Shown here: one piece after another, positions 1 through 10,299 of the stretch
How positions within the stretch are numbered: the stretch's first letter is position 1
How the letters are laid out: each line of letters begins with the position of its first letter
NCBI GenBank assembly: GCA_001586965.3
Contig: LUCW03000705.1
Location: forward strand, 1 to 22,500
Length of the DNA: 22,500 bases
Source: Sphaeroforma sirkka
Taxonomy: Eukaryota; Opisthokonta; Ichthyosporea; Ichthyophonida
Reading direction: 5' to 3'
Notes under the pieces: model-generated
Database searches by the model: none
Seen by the model: only the letters and a program-made list of their open reading frames with translations
What the model was told of the DNA's origin: nothing
Made by a program: the position numbers and the translations under genes

Positions 1-1096
1 TTTGAACTGAACATTGTTCTTAGTGTTATTCCATCGGTCATACGCTTTAAGTAGGACGCGATTCTTGTGCTCAGTAAACAGGGGTAAACAACGTTCTGCA
101 TATGCTCGATCTTTTTTGTAGCCACGGGGTAGCGTGTTTCTCAGGCGCAGTTTTATCAAACGTTGCTTGTAATTCACTATAGCGGCCAAAGAAATAGTGA
201 AACAGGAGTGTTCCAGTTTGAGGATTCATGCAGTTATTCATTTGAGTCTGAACCCATTTCAAATGATAAGGCCACATATCCTCAACGTCGTCTAGTGCGG
301 TACGCAAGAGTTTCTTAAGTTCTCTATGACGTGTCTCATTTGCACCCTGCGTTTGAGGTTTGTAAAGGAACACCACGCCTATGGGTCATGCCTGATACAG
401 AGTATAAGTGCCTCCATTACGTCGGTACAAAACTCACTACCGTTATCAGAACATAGTACTCGGGGAAACCGAAGTCATTAAAGACGTGATAGCATAATTC
501 TGCCACTGTTTGTGGACGTTTGTTCGGTATTGCATAAAAGCAAGTTATAGCCCGAAGCCACACATAAGAAATGACAGATATATACATCGCCAGTATGCTT
601 GGATCGCGGGAGTTTAACCAAATCGACTATGACTCGGCGCATCGGTTGGTCTTCTGTCACACTTTTAGGGGTGCCCAACCGTATCGCTTGATCTGGTTCT
701 TTTCACAATCAGTACAGCGTCGGTATACTTCACGTATGGTTTCTTTCAGCGCCGGGTGATCAAGCCCTGCACGAATAGCCATTTTATAAGTATGCTCATA
801 TGCTCGATGCGTTAAATTATGTATAATTTTAACTCTACTTTCGAGCTCCTCTAAGTCAGTCAGATTCTGCGTAACGCTGGCTGGATGAACCATAGTCCTG
901 TTGGAAAGGGCAACCTCAGTATCAGGAGGGTAGAGTCCTGAGATACATAATTGACAACATTGGATTGTTGAAGTATCTTCTTCAGTTGTTTCGCAACTCC
1001 TGGCTGTTCTTTAAGCAGCGCTTTAAGTAGTTGAGTGCGAGCTTCAGGTTCTCTTAGAGTTTTGAGTCTTTGATCCATGGCCTTAGCTAGTTCCAT
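1..1096 (-). mobile_element. integrase region of element A
   Basis: About 1096-900 encodes a helical linker (KAMDQRLKTLREPEARTQLL). Then comes an HHCC-type zinc-binding module, with IIHNLTHRAYEH followed by CTDCEKNQ at about 820-690. The catalytic core opens with VIVDLVKLPRSKHTGDVYI (first Asp, about 640-590). Its last motif PQTQGANETRHRELKKLLR (the Glu of the DDE triad) lies at about 355-300. The stretch down to base 1 reads like the integrase C-terminal part. The integrase would insert the cDNA. Several breaks are present, and the end and 3' LTR are off the window. Confidence 0.85.
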
Positions 1097-1189
1097 GTTT
1101 TTTTACGATCTAATGCCGTTTCAATCGGCATTACCTCGACTACAATTTTGTTGGGTGCATGTGTTGTACGAGTCTTGAGCTTTTGTTCA

Positions 1190-1663
1190 AACTCTTTTAG
1201 ACTCTTCTAGTTTAGCTAAGAATTCGGTTGAGGGTTTCCACTTAGTGGTACCTGCAGGACCGATGCGACAAACAATGGTGTGTTTCCAAGGCGTCTTCTT
1301 AATAGAATAGGATCCCTGATACAAGAACGTGTCGGTTTCACGGTCGACATAAATAGGTTCGTCTTGAATCATATTAATTAAATCACGTATCCATGGGTCG
1401 GAGTTACGTAAGGGACAACACAGCGTAATGGTAGATTTAGTAATATTAACATAATTTAACAACTGTGCGATAAGTTGACAAGGTGGGTTAGCCCACGCAT
1501 TATGCTTTGATAAGTCAAGCTGAAATGCATCACCTTTAGGATGAGTCAACGACCTATATTCAGAAACCTGTTTGTTATGTTCTGCGGCGAACATATCAAC
1601 AGTAAATGGACCCCATCGTGATTGAGCGAGGTTAAACCATTTCTTATTTAGCATCCAATCGGT
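1190..1663 (-). mobile_element. methyltransferase-like domain between RNase H and integrase (element A)
   Basis: After the RNase H end motif the same frame continues for about 155 residues instead of going straight to the integrase. This segment contains RWGPFTVDMFAAEHNKQ, then DAFQLDL, then HNAWANPPCQLIAQLLNY and a hydrophobic strand TITLCCPL followed by SDPWIRDLI. The VD-F-A ... NPPC ... LCCPL layout is that of the N6-adenine methyltransferase-like (Dam-like) domain known from DIRS-type elements and phage proteins, where D/N-PP-Y/W/F is the catalytic loop. Here the fourth position is Cys, so activity is doubtful. The role is unknown; an alternative is a structural tether. The domain identity is from motif recognition, not a search. 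Confidence 0.6.
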
Positions 1664-1699
1664 TGCTAATAACTCTTTGACTGTTTTCTGGTAGTCGGG

Positions 1700-3475
1700 C
1701 ACAAGTCGAGAGAGCATGTCAGGAAGATGGTTATGTATTCCTGGAATGTGTGTTATATTAAAAGCGAACTTGGCAATAATGTCATGCCAGCGGCTCACCA
1801 ACTGTGAATCAGGGTTCATATCTTTTAAGTATGTTAAAGACTTTTGATCACAGGCGACAGTAAAGTAACTTCCATAAAGGTAGTCTTTAAACTGTCTTAG
1901 CGCAGTAACTATAGCTAGGAGCTCTTGTTTAACGGTAGGGTAATTCCGTTGACTCTTATTATAACTCTTGCTAAAGAATTGTATGTAGCGCGGTTTACCA
2001 TTTATCGTTTGGTAAAGCACTCCACCTACCGCTCGATCTGAAGCGTCGGTTGCTACTTGGAATGGGACACCATCCACAGGGTACTGCATGATGGGTGCGT
2101 CCATTACTTTACTTTTGACTAGTTTAAATGCATCATCACATTCTTTAGTCCAAAGCTTTCCCAAAGGTCCTTTGTGCAGCCGTAGGTGACTGAAAGGCTT
2201 TAAGTAATGAGAAAGATGCGGTACCGAATCCGAGAAGAAGTTAACAAACCCACACACAGAGTTCACATCTCTTCCAGTAATTGGTGTTGATAAATCCAAC
2301 AGAAACTGTTTCTTGCCAGGATCAATTTCTACCCCTGCTGCAGATACTTTGTAGCCAAGTAAGTGTATAGTATCTTTAGCAAAAGAACACTTGTCTTCGT
2401 TAATCTTAAGTTTAGCATGATTAAGTCGCTTTAAGACTTCTTTAACGAGTTTAGCATGTTCATGTGCTGTCTTTGTAAAGATAACTATATCATCTAAATA
2501 GACTGATACGTTATACGACAGGTCCGCAAATAGTTCCATCATAACTTGTTGGAAGAAAGAAGGTAACATGTGTAAGCCTTCAGGTGCACCTTTAAACTGG
2601 TACTTCTTACCTTGCCAAGTAAAGGAAAGGTATTTCCTATGAGGCTCATATATCTGTAGTTGATGGAATGCAGCTTTTAAGTCTATCTTGGAAAGATAGT
2701 CGCACCCTCCATTTTGCGTAGTATCTCGCTTATCTTAGGTAAGGGAAAACTATGTTGCGGAATTAGTTTGTTGATTGGCGACAGGTCTAGTACTACTCTT
2801 GTTTTACTAAACGTTCCATCAGATTTATATTGATCGACCGCTAAGAGAGCTAAGTCAACTGGGGTTGCATCATAATTGATTTCAATTAGACCCTGTTTTA
2901 ACCAATCTTCGATTTGGGTTTTGACAACGTCTTTGTGTCTCCAACTCACGTAGTTATGTGAAGGACACTTTAACTTAGAGAAGTCGACGTTTGTTAAGTC
3001 AAGTCTAACGTACCCATTAGAGAACTTAAACATACACCAGTCAGTTATTGCAATCTTCCTGTTTTGTATAATTAAGTCCATAATTATATCGGTGAAGTGC
3101 GGAATCATATCCTTTGCTTCACCTTCCGGAGGTTTAGGTATCTTTAACATATTATCATCTGACTGATCTTTATTCGGGTCTAGCCCATTAGGCAGACCAG
3201 TGAGTGTTATACCTAAACTGAGAAGATCAGTCATACCTATAATTAAATCGTATTTCTGAGACATGTCAGTAACGATTAGGTGAGTCTTCACTTCTCTTCT
3301 ATCTGACAGCATTATGTGTGCATAGTCAATGGCTTGTTCGCAAGTAGTAACTTTGCCATTTCCCAAGATTAAATCAGTTGTTTCGTTATGGACAGCCATA
3401 TCTGTAGCGTAGGCTACTCGGCATGAGATAGCAGAGACTTCAGCCCTGGATCAAATAGTGCCATAACTTTTTTCT
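1700..3475 (-). mobile_element. protease, reverse transcriptase and RNase H region of element A
   Basis: Read right to left, a retropepsin-like segment carries the C-terminal hydrophobic motif KYDLIIGMTDLL, typical of Ty3-type proteases. RT follows, with VVLDLSPINKLIP (fingers), a SKIDLKAAFHQL-type motif A near 2680-2650 and the catalytic YLDDIVIF box near 2500-2477. A Ty3-type connection then leads to RNase H with VATDASDRAVGGVLYQ near 2060-2010, and it ends at about 1700 with the typical PDMLSR. In life these make the cDNA copy in the particle. The region is interrupted, so I treat it as a fossil. Confidence 0.88.
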
Positions 3476-3576
3476 CCATTTACGAAAACTGTTTGAAAGA
3501 TACGTTCATCTCCTTTGGTATAGATTTTATTGAACATTTTCTCATAATCTTGCTCTAGTGCGCACATATGGTACTG

Positions 3577-5611
3577 TCAGTGCTTAACTTGAACGTCTGG
3601 TAAGTCCTTGCAATCCTCTTTGTGCCAACTGTTAGTACCCTTGCAAGTAGCACACTCTTTCATATAGTGTCCAAAATCTGGCTTGCCTGGTGCACACTTA
3701 ACAGGGTCGTGTCTACCATTCCACTTGCCATTACGTTTTGTGAGGTTGTAACCACACTTCTTGCAAGGCGCTCTCACCTTCTTATCACCTTTCGGTTCGG
3801 TAGAAGTAGAGCCAGTACCCCCCTCCAGTAGTAGTGCGAGGTTTCTTAGTACTACGCGCAGTATTAGTCTCTACTGCGTTTCGCTTAGTGGGCTGGGTGT
3901 AGCTCGTGGTACTAAGTACTCTAGTAGAGGAATTGGTATGCTTGTGTACTATCTTCTCAAAGACAGACCAAGGCATAGATCGCAAATCACCATAGGCGAT
4001 GATGTCATCATTGACTTCTTAAAGAGGTTAGCTCCCAGAGTCTCCATCATCTGACAAATTAATAAATATTCGCCAGTATAGGTACGACCACCCATCCGAG
4101 TATTCATATGTGTCATATGAGCTAGAGCACCTCGAATAGTGGTATCGTTCGCAAAGAACTTGCGAGACTCTAGAAGTTCACGGTCACGTGCATCTTCAGA
4201 AAAGGTGTTAAGTATAATATCACGCAACTGGTGCCAGGGTAGGGCTTTCCAGTTGGGCTCATGAGCCTTCAAGATAGTTCGCCATTCACCTGGCTCACAG
4301 AAATGAATAAAGGCATTCATCATCTGCTTATCCCTAAGGCTGGCAGACTCCTTAAGTTGGTCGAAGGCCTTCAGTGTCTCCACTGTACTCTCATTAGTAG
4401 AGAAATCGACCTCAGCCTGCGCGTTACCTAGCTGCTTTATAAAGCTTGGTTCTAAGTGTTCACGAGGCTCATGCTCAGTGCTACGGGCTGCTAGTGCCAA
4501 GATGGTGTCTATTTCCTTTCTCTTGTTATCGATTAGATAGCGAATGTTATCCGCTTTCCTATCGTCAAGGTCAGAGTCATTCAATAGACGGTCCTCAAGG
4601 ACTTGCATACCAGAGCGTAATAGCCTGAGACGAGTATGTCTGGTTCTCACTTCCTCATCCTCAGGATTAGAGCGGGAACTCTCTAACGAGGTACTGGTGT
4701 AGCGATTGCCAAAATCGTGATTACCAGGGTTAGTTGGCAAATGAGGGTCGATATTACGAGGATGGTAAGCCTCATCGAGTTCCATACGATCATATCCTCT
4801 GACAGGGGTTAGGTTTGTCAAGAGGATGGTCGATGGTAGCATCAGAGCTATAGAGATTAAATTTTGAAATATTATCTCTCTCGCCAGTGGTAACTGGCTT
4901 AGTGGTAAACATACTGGCTGGTAAACCAGTAGGTCTCGGGTTCGAAACCCGGCCCGAATTTTTCTTCTTCTTCGGTATAGGAAGAATATCAGCCAAGTGG
5001 GACACGATAGAGGGGTCCAAAACTGCTGCTGCCGCTAGCTCCTTCAAGAGCGCTTCAGTGCGGTTCAATTGGCGTCGAGATTGAGAGGATCCAACCACTC
5101 GTTGTCGAGTTATGGCGTTCTCAGCTTCGGCCCCAAGATTTGAGCTGAATGGAGTGGCTTCTCCATCGATGGCGAAACCGAAATTTTCGGACAGGTCCAA
5201 TACTTCCTTTGACGCCGGATTTGTGCTGGAGTGTCCTTTAGATGTGGAGTTATAATGCCCCCCGACATTCGTATCCACGAATTTTCCAGCCTTTCGACGT
5301 TTATCCCCAATATTTGACGGCACGTGGTCAGGGGGCAAGCTGGGGTCCTGAGCTTCACTCCTAGGTGATACACGGACGCTGGCGAGCCTTTCCGCGGTAG
5401 TAGATACCTCTTCTTCCAAGGCTTTAGGATCCGACGAGTCATCCTCAGAATAATCCTCTGTACCAACCTCAGAATTTGCTTCCCCAACAGTATCCTCGGC
5501 AGGCTCAACTCCAGACAGGCTAGGTGTTTCCACAGGGACCTCAGGAACCTCGGCAGGCTTAGCAGGCTTAGAGCTAGCGGCTCCCTTGCCTTTAGAAGTA
5601 CCCTTAGCCAT
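3577..5611 (-). mobile_element. gag region of element A
   Basis: The first gag reading frame starts at 5611 with a Lys/Ala/Pro-rich N-terminus (MAKGTSKGKGAASSKP), then an acidic Ser/Glu/Asp-rich stretch, and a basic patch IPKKKK. A further segment (about 4840-3950) is helix-rich and charged, as expected for a capsid domain. At 3777-3577 comes a small Cys/His segment with CKKC and CATCKGTNSWHKEDC. The second reads C-x2-C-x6-H-x3-C, which is not the classic C-x2-C-x4-H-x4-C zinc knuckle. Its place between capsid and protease suggests a nucleocapsid. The assignment rests on position and composition rather than a strong domain match. The region is broken. Confidence 0.65.
4888..4963 (+). other. 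tRNA-like RNA polymerase III cassette, antisense to gag
   Basis: TGGCTTAGTGG at 4895-4905 matches the pol III A box. GGTTCGAAACC at 4939-4949 is a perfect B box inside a T-arm (TCGGG, 7-nt loop TTCGAAA, CCCGG). Between them TACTGG/CCAGTA forms an anticodon-like stem with loop CTGGTAAA, which would give GGT (Thr) if one extra A is ignored. A run of five T at 4959-4963 looks like a pol III terminator. The 5' bases (TGGTAAC) do not pair with the 3' acceptor strand (CCCGAAT), so this is not an intact tRNA gene. It is a tRNA relic, a SINE head or a mimic. It lies antisense inside gag. Confidence 0.5.
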
Positions 5612-5690
5612 AGTATTTGCTGGATAGTAAATCGATGTCAGACAGTCTAGAAGCAGTACACTACTGTAACTACTATTTAACTGAAAAATA

Positions 5691-6286
5691 TGTAAACTTC
5701 GATGGAAATTACTAGGTTTCAAACTATATTAAACTAAAATACAATTTAGTCAGTTAGGATTTAGCAGTGGTAGCTTGTGTAAGAATGATCGGGACTGCCT
5801 CTTGTTAAGAGCCTAAATATCCTCGATCACACAGGGCGTACCTCTAGCTGTTCTTTATTGAATAATTTTCACTAGGAGTACTAAGTGTTCATGACCACTT
5901 GCCTAATTTGTAAATAGACATAATAACGTAAGTCACGTTAATACATTAGCTGATATAAATAAAGTTCCATCTGAAGAAAAGTTAAAAAAAAGAAAAGACT
6001 TATTGGATTTTGGAGATTGGCGGGAGGACCAAAATCTATAAGTAGTAGTTCGGAGATTATAAAATTTAGTTTATAATATCCTACATCTACTAATGTCTCA
6101 AATAGGTCCAAGTAGATGAGTCATACCAAATACTCAGGCTATTGGAGCCATCAAAGTGAATTTAGAACACTTTGGAAATATTGAAAAAAGAGCTTGTACT
6201 ATATTATTTAAAATACAAATAAAAAACCAATGTATTATCTCAATTGATCTTGATATTTTAGACTGACTGGAGGCCGTATTTCTACA
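5691..6286 (-). repeat. 5' LTR of element A
   Basis: On the plus strand the LTR runs from TGTAAACTTCGATGG to TATTTCTACA, so it has TG...CA ends with a TGTA/TACA terminal inverted repeat. Its limits are fixed by comparison with a second copy at 10712-11287, where the similarity starts and stops at the same bases. The copies agree at about nine in ten positions by eye, with small gaps. Gag begins about 80 bases inside. I could not recognise an ordinary tRNA-complementary primer site (beginning TGG) directly inside the LTR, so the priming tRNA, or a self-priming mode, is unresolved. Confidence 0.85.
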
Positions 6287-6392
6287 ACGGCGCAGACCCA
6301 ATCCGTACCACAGAGGTGGGTACTCTTTAGTAGGTCAGCAAGCGAATATATAGAACATTCGATAATAACAGTGTTTTGTCAACACCGGCCCG
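6287..6392. other. spacer between element A and repeat R2a
   Basis: I see no gene or clear repeat here. The right edge, CCGGCCCGAATT at 6385-6396, is identical over 12 bases to the 3' acceptor part of the tRNA-like cassette at 4949-4960. Confidence 0.5.
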
Positions 6393-6577
6393 AATTGACT
6401 CAGCGCATATCTTTCATTGTCGACTCACTTGGCCCAAGCTTCAATCGGGAATTTACTGTCCACTTCTTCCCATCAATCTTTCCTGAACCACTACAGCGAC
6501 TATGAGAGCCATACCATATGTTCATACATTGTAACATACATACTTGTCATTTTTGAAATAAATAATATTATCCCTAT
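6393..6577. repeat. interspersed repeat R2, copy a
   Basis: This 185-bp unit runs from AATTGACTCAGC to ATTATCCCTAT and recurs in the same orientation and at the same length at 11783-11967, with 9 mismatches counted by eye (about 95% identity). The flanks of the two copies are unrelated. It has no terminal inverted repeats and no clear open frame. The right end contains GAAATAAATAATATT, which includes an AATAAA-like signal. It could be a SINE body, a short non-autonomous element or a piece of a larger family. Directly after it, 15 bases (ATTGTAGAATATTTG) are tandemly doubled at 6576-6605. Confidence 0.8.
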
Positions 6578-6679
6578 TGTAGAATATTTGATTGTAGAAT
6601 ATTTGTCTGTTGGTTACGTATATGTACGCATAGCAACATCATAGTGCTCCATCTGTTTATACATATCATCTTTGATACA

Positions 6680-7296
6680 ATGGATAACCAAATGGATCAT
6701 CTCCAGCAAGTTTCAGCCCTACCGCCGCCCTTGCCCAAATGAGATACTGTTAAGCAAAACTTCGTCGGCAGCGGTGTTTCTAGCTCAAGTGATCACGATG
6801 TATTGAAACAAATGAAAGTATCACGTCCCTTGGATAACGAAGCTTATTCATCTCCTGCGTTGGAGATATCAAACTCGGCAATAGAGGACACTTCAACGCA
6901 AGAAGTACCAAAAGTTATTAAACCGCAACCATCAAGCTTAACACAAGATATGAAACCAGACATGAAACTAGATGTAAAACCAGATTTGAAGAGATCAAAA
7001 TGCGAGTGAACGGATGAACGAAAGAGATCTCTGTTAAAAGTGTACCACTCCACTTGCCACAAGTCGGGTATGGCAGCGAAATATATCTCCGACCACGTTA
7101 AAAGTCTGAAATCAGCTGGGTGGAACCATGTTACCTCCCTTTTGCAAGAGGAACTTGATTCTGATCTTTACACCGTCGTTCCCATCAAGAACCAGTTTCA
7201 AGGTCTGAAGAAGACGTACACGAAGTACCTGAAACACATATTAAGCGGACATATTGAAGGCCTGAGTGGAATGGGGGTGAAACCTTGCCAGCAATT
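6680..7296 (+). pseudogene. Myb/SANT-like accessory protein, first exon
   Basis: One frame runs from ATG 6680 to a donor CAATT|GTAAGC at 7296/7297. It encodes a polar N-terminus (MDNQMDHLQQVSALPPPLPK), a Lys/Asp repeat (MKPDMKLDVKPDLKR) and then a Myb/SANT-like trihelix fold. That fold shows KCE, TDERKRSLLKVY, then AGWNHVTSLLQEEL, then [20 protein letters not shown] and finally LSGMGVKP. The pattern of spaced aromatics, N-Q-lengthy K-rich helix and LSG-G matches the Myb/SANT-like family found as the second protein of PIF/Harbinger elements. Two TGA codons interrupt the frame, at 6740 and 7007. The second sits where the conserved Trp (W-T) belongs. The protein would bind DNA, probably at the transposon ends. 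Confidence 0.65.
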
Positions 7297-7312
7297 GTAA
7301 GCCTCTGTCCGA

Positions 7313-7906
<594 letters not shown>

Positions 7907-7920
7907 TGTATTATATTTTT

Positions 7921-8190
7921 ATTTATTATATATACACGTGCGTGCAGACCCACGTACTTGTATGAGCGTATGTACGAGTATGTATTTGTGCATACTTGTA
8001 CGTACCTGTAGTCTACATACTAACTATATAACGACTATATAGTGTCTACGAGCTGTTTATATAGTGATTGTATAGACGTGTACGTCCATACTTTCGGGTA
8101 CGCACTTGTGCGTGTAGGTATACTTATCGTACGTATAAGTATGTACTCATACCTATTCGTACGTTTTTATGTACACACTCGTACGTATAT
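7921..8190. repeat. GTAC/TACG-rich degenerate repeat block, left
   Basis: The block is dense in GTAC, TACGTA, GTACGAGTATG and similar self-complementary words, interrupted by an ACTATATAGTG hairpin-like motif around 8035. The word CATACTTGTACG at 7991-8002 recurs in inverted orientation at 10398-10409 in the right-hand block. It may be a degenerate minisatellite or transposon subterminal repeats. Confidence 0.6.
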
Positions 8191-8283
8191 GTGTGTATAA
8201 TGTTTGTGTACTCCAACAATGTCGATTTGGAATGATACTTTATGTATATAATCCTGTTATTCACACTTGCCTACTACTAACAG

Positions 8284-8452
8284 TTACACCTACGAGGATT
8301 GGTCCCACATATTTGGTTCAGAAGGTAATCGTACCAAGGCCTGGATTGAATTGCCACAATACCGTCCACAAGTTTACCCAAATGGTGCTGATTATGGCTT
8401 GGACTCGGAGTGTAACACGATTGTAGTACGTATTCTGCCGAATTTAAAGTAA
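8284..8452 (+). pseudogene. Myb/SANT-like accessory protein, second exon
   Basis: The frame reads YTYEDWSHIFGSEGNRTKAW, then IELPQYRPQVYPNGADYG, and reaches a TAA at 8450-8452. It joins in phase to the exon ending at 7296. A short W-containing segment after the LSG motif is usual in Myb/SANT-like transposon proteins (there W-x-E/D followed by a hydrophobic run). The true 3' splice limit is uncertain. GT candidates lie at about 8410-8430, with an acceptor TACTATAG before 8480. Confidence 0.5.
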
Positions 8453-8497
8453 CTACATGATTGTATTGACGGTACTATAGCAACATTTGGAAATATC

Positions 8498-8949
8498 ATG
8501 CTAATACCGGGTTCAGTCAAAGATGAACAAGCAATGTCATCTGAGGATGAGGATGATGTTGTAAATGTCGATAGCGATTCATCAAGCATACATTCATCTT
8601 ATAAACGAGCACACAAATCGCCTGTAATGAAGCGGAAGATAGAGTCAAAATCCAGATCTGGTAAAAAGACCAAAGTAACTAAACTCAACAGGGACCAAAA
8701 GCCTGGCCGCACCCACTCAGATAGATATGTATATATCTGCGCAAGTTTTCTAGGAGAACATGTTATATTGAATGAATTATCTCAGGTACAGTGCTAATAT
8801 ATGTTTAAAATCGCAGACGACAGACGAAGAGTGTCGGGGAATCTCTTCAAACCGCCGTGGCAGAAAGCATGCAAATGATACAAATGGCTCGCGTGAGAAT
8901 ATGAGAGAACTTCTCTCTATACTGCAAAAGCCAACGCTGGTGGCGCAGG
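8498..8949 (+). pseudogene. Myb/SANT-like accessory protein, acidic/basic linker and C-terminal part
   Basis: From about 8498 the frame encodes an acidic patch (SSEDEDDVVNVDSDSSS) and then a basic, nuclear-signal-like stretch (KRKIESKSRSGKKTKVTK). After an intron ending TCGCAG at 8818, the next block reads either TTDEECRGISSNRRGRK in one frame or SVGESLQTAVAESMQMIQMA in another. The second looks like the C-terminal helix of such proteins. The first rejoins as ENMRELLSILQKPTLVAQ before a donor GTGAGT at 8950. A one-base shift near 8891-8900 would explain the frame swap. The degree of decay and the exact splicing are uncertain. Confidence 0.45.
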
Positions 8950-9085
8950 TGAGTCTGTCACACTATTATTATTAACAAGAGTGTACATACAAAAAAAAAC
9001 TGGTTATTTTTAGGACATCGAGCTGCCATTGCACTATCATAAAAGATCAGTATGATATCTAAAACACACTATAACACATGATAGG

Positions 9086-9466
9086 CACCTGCTACTGGTC
9101 GAAACCCCTCAGTAGATCCAGGGAAGACAACAGTTGAAGAGTGGACACAATATCGAACTCTACTTCGCAAGGTTAAGCCATCATCCGCGATGATTGACGC
9201 AATGAAAAAACTCTTCAAGGCAAACCCTTCATATCGGACGCTAATAATGTCATACGAAGTAGAAGATGTAGACGCTGGAGTTATTTTCACAATTTCTATA
9301 ATATCCATTGGGACAGTGATATCAAGTCCAATGTGCAATCTAGAACGTTAAAAAGTTTAGGTCGTACGACATCGGCTGGAAGTACCAGCATCGATTCAAA
9401 TACGGATACGTCTTTCTTCCTAAGCAAAGTGGACGAGGATACAATAACAAATACAGATGAATAAAT
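9086..9466 (+). pseudogene. 3' exon(s) of the plus-strand Harbinger gene
   Basis: After an acceptor CATGATAG, the frame gives APATGRNPSVDPGKTTVEEW, then TQYRTLLRKVKPSSAMIDAM, then KKLFKANPSYRTLIMSYEVE. A different frame then encodes SDIKSNVQSRTLKSLGRTTS and ends DTITNTDE-TAA at 9466, so a one-base shift or a small intron lies near 9270. An AATAAA signal overlaps the stop (about 9463-9470), marking the probable mRNA end. A micro-exon may lie at 9015-9048 between TTTTTAG and GTATGA. I do not recognise a domain in this part. It is assigned to the Myb/SANT gene only by strand and continuity. Confidence 0.4.
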
Positions 9467-9472
9467 AAACAT
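9463..9472 (+). promoter_or_regulatory. probable polyadenylation signal
   Basis: AATAAATAAAC directly overlaps and follows the TAA stop of the plus-strand gene. The convergent transposase gene's stop codon lies immediately beyond, so the two mRNA ends would overlap. Confidence 0.45.
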
Positions 9473-10219
9473 TTATTGATCTTCCATAGAACTATCTTCA
9501 TCATCGGAATCAGAAAAAAAAATATGATCTGCCCTATATTTTTCATATTCATCCCACATTTTAAGCGCAATACAATCACGCCAATTAACTACATGCCTTT
9601 TACCAGCTCGGGTTCGTGACCCGTCATTGTTCGGAGTGCCCATGTTTGGAAGTATTTTACCATCATACTTCCATTTCGCTGATGTTGGATCCCGAGGATC
9701 CACTGAGTCTCTAACAGAACATCTTCCTGTTGTAAATATATAGACAATGTATTGACAACAACACAACAATGTTACAACATAGTATATACTTTTATAAATA
9801 TTATGTAGATTTTTTACTAATAAAGTGTTCAGTATATACATACCTTGTGTTTGTTCTCGTACTGATTAGTAGTCGTCGAACATATCCATGGTGTCATCGT
9901 TGTCACTCCATTTCTCCTCGTCACAACGAGGATCATGCGCCCGAATAAAATTAGAAACGGCAAAGATAGAGTAAAAGGATGCGGACTGAGTTCCGTCATA
10001 CAAACTTAGCTCACACGCAGTTTTAAGTGTTGGAAATCTCTTTTGATCTATTCCGAACCCGCACTCTGCTACATTCCTTAAAGTGCTATGGCGTAAATTA
10101 AAAAGCTCTTTGTGATCGCGTGGCCTGTCAGCACCGTTTCGTAAATCATTTAAATTGTACCTTGTGCCTTTATCTAGTGCATACTTCCCTGTAACAATAG
10201 CATACATATGGATAACCAA
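9473..10219 (-). pseudogene. HARBI1/ALP1-like DDE transposase, C-terminal half
   Basis: Reading leftward from about 10195, the protein starts GKYALDKGTRYNLNDLRN, then KELFNLRHSTLRNVAECGFG, then IDQKRFPTLKTACELSLYDG and SNFIRAHDP. This is the conserved end of the PIF/Harbinger DDE nuclease. In the family, ELFNLRHSSLRNV-E-FG holds the catalytic Glu, which is kept here (NVAE). A second exon, 9726-9473, follows an intron (donor AAG|GTATGT at 9844/9843, acceptor ACAG at 9727). It contains NWRDCIALKMWDEYEKYRAD, the family's usual R-D-x-A-x-x-M-W-x-x-Y ending, and an acidic tail. The upstream half with the two catalytic Asp residues is absent. A few residues expected between GKY and the RYNL motif also seem to be missing. 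A TAA at 9866 precedes the donor, so the exon junction is unsure. Confidence 0.7.
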
Positions 10220-10299
10220 AGTAAATAAACAGCTACAAAATTACTATATAGTCAGTTTGTAAACAATACATAGTCGGAGAATAATAAGTTAGTAGGCAT

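Larger units (their letters stand above)
1..6286 (-). mobile_element. Ty3/gypsy-type LTR retrotransposon (element A), 3' end off window
   Basis: This is a retrotransposon fossil on the minus strand. Read right to left it has a 5' LTR at 5691-6286, a gag region, a zinc-knuckle-like segment, an aspartic protease-like segment, reverse transcriptase with a YLDD box, RNase H, a methyltransferase-like domain and an integrase that reaches the left edge. The RT-RNase H-integrase order is the Ty3/gypsy order. The reading frame is interrupted in several places (roughly half a dozen), so the copy looks broken, although some frame changes could be the read-through that such families use. The 3' LTR is not in the window, so age cannot be read from an LTR pair. 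A related solo LTR lies at 10712-11287. Confidence 0.88.

Noticed and set aside
4888-4963. A functional tRNA-Thr (GGT) gene
   Set aside because: The acceptor stem does not pair, the anticodon loop has eight bases and D-stem pairing is imperfect, so only a tRNA-like cassette is claimed.
4887-5084. Plus-strand open frame opposite gag
   Set aside because: It is a shadow of the gag frame. The meaningful plus-strand signal there is the pol III cassette, not a protein.
6393-6577. R2 as the LTR of element B
   Set aside because: No R2 copy lies at the right end of element B, and copy a is far from any element B sequence.
8275-8281. TACTAAC as the branch point of the Myb gene intron
   Set aside because: It touches the acceptor AG directly, which is too close for ordinary spliceosomal use, so it is probably chance.
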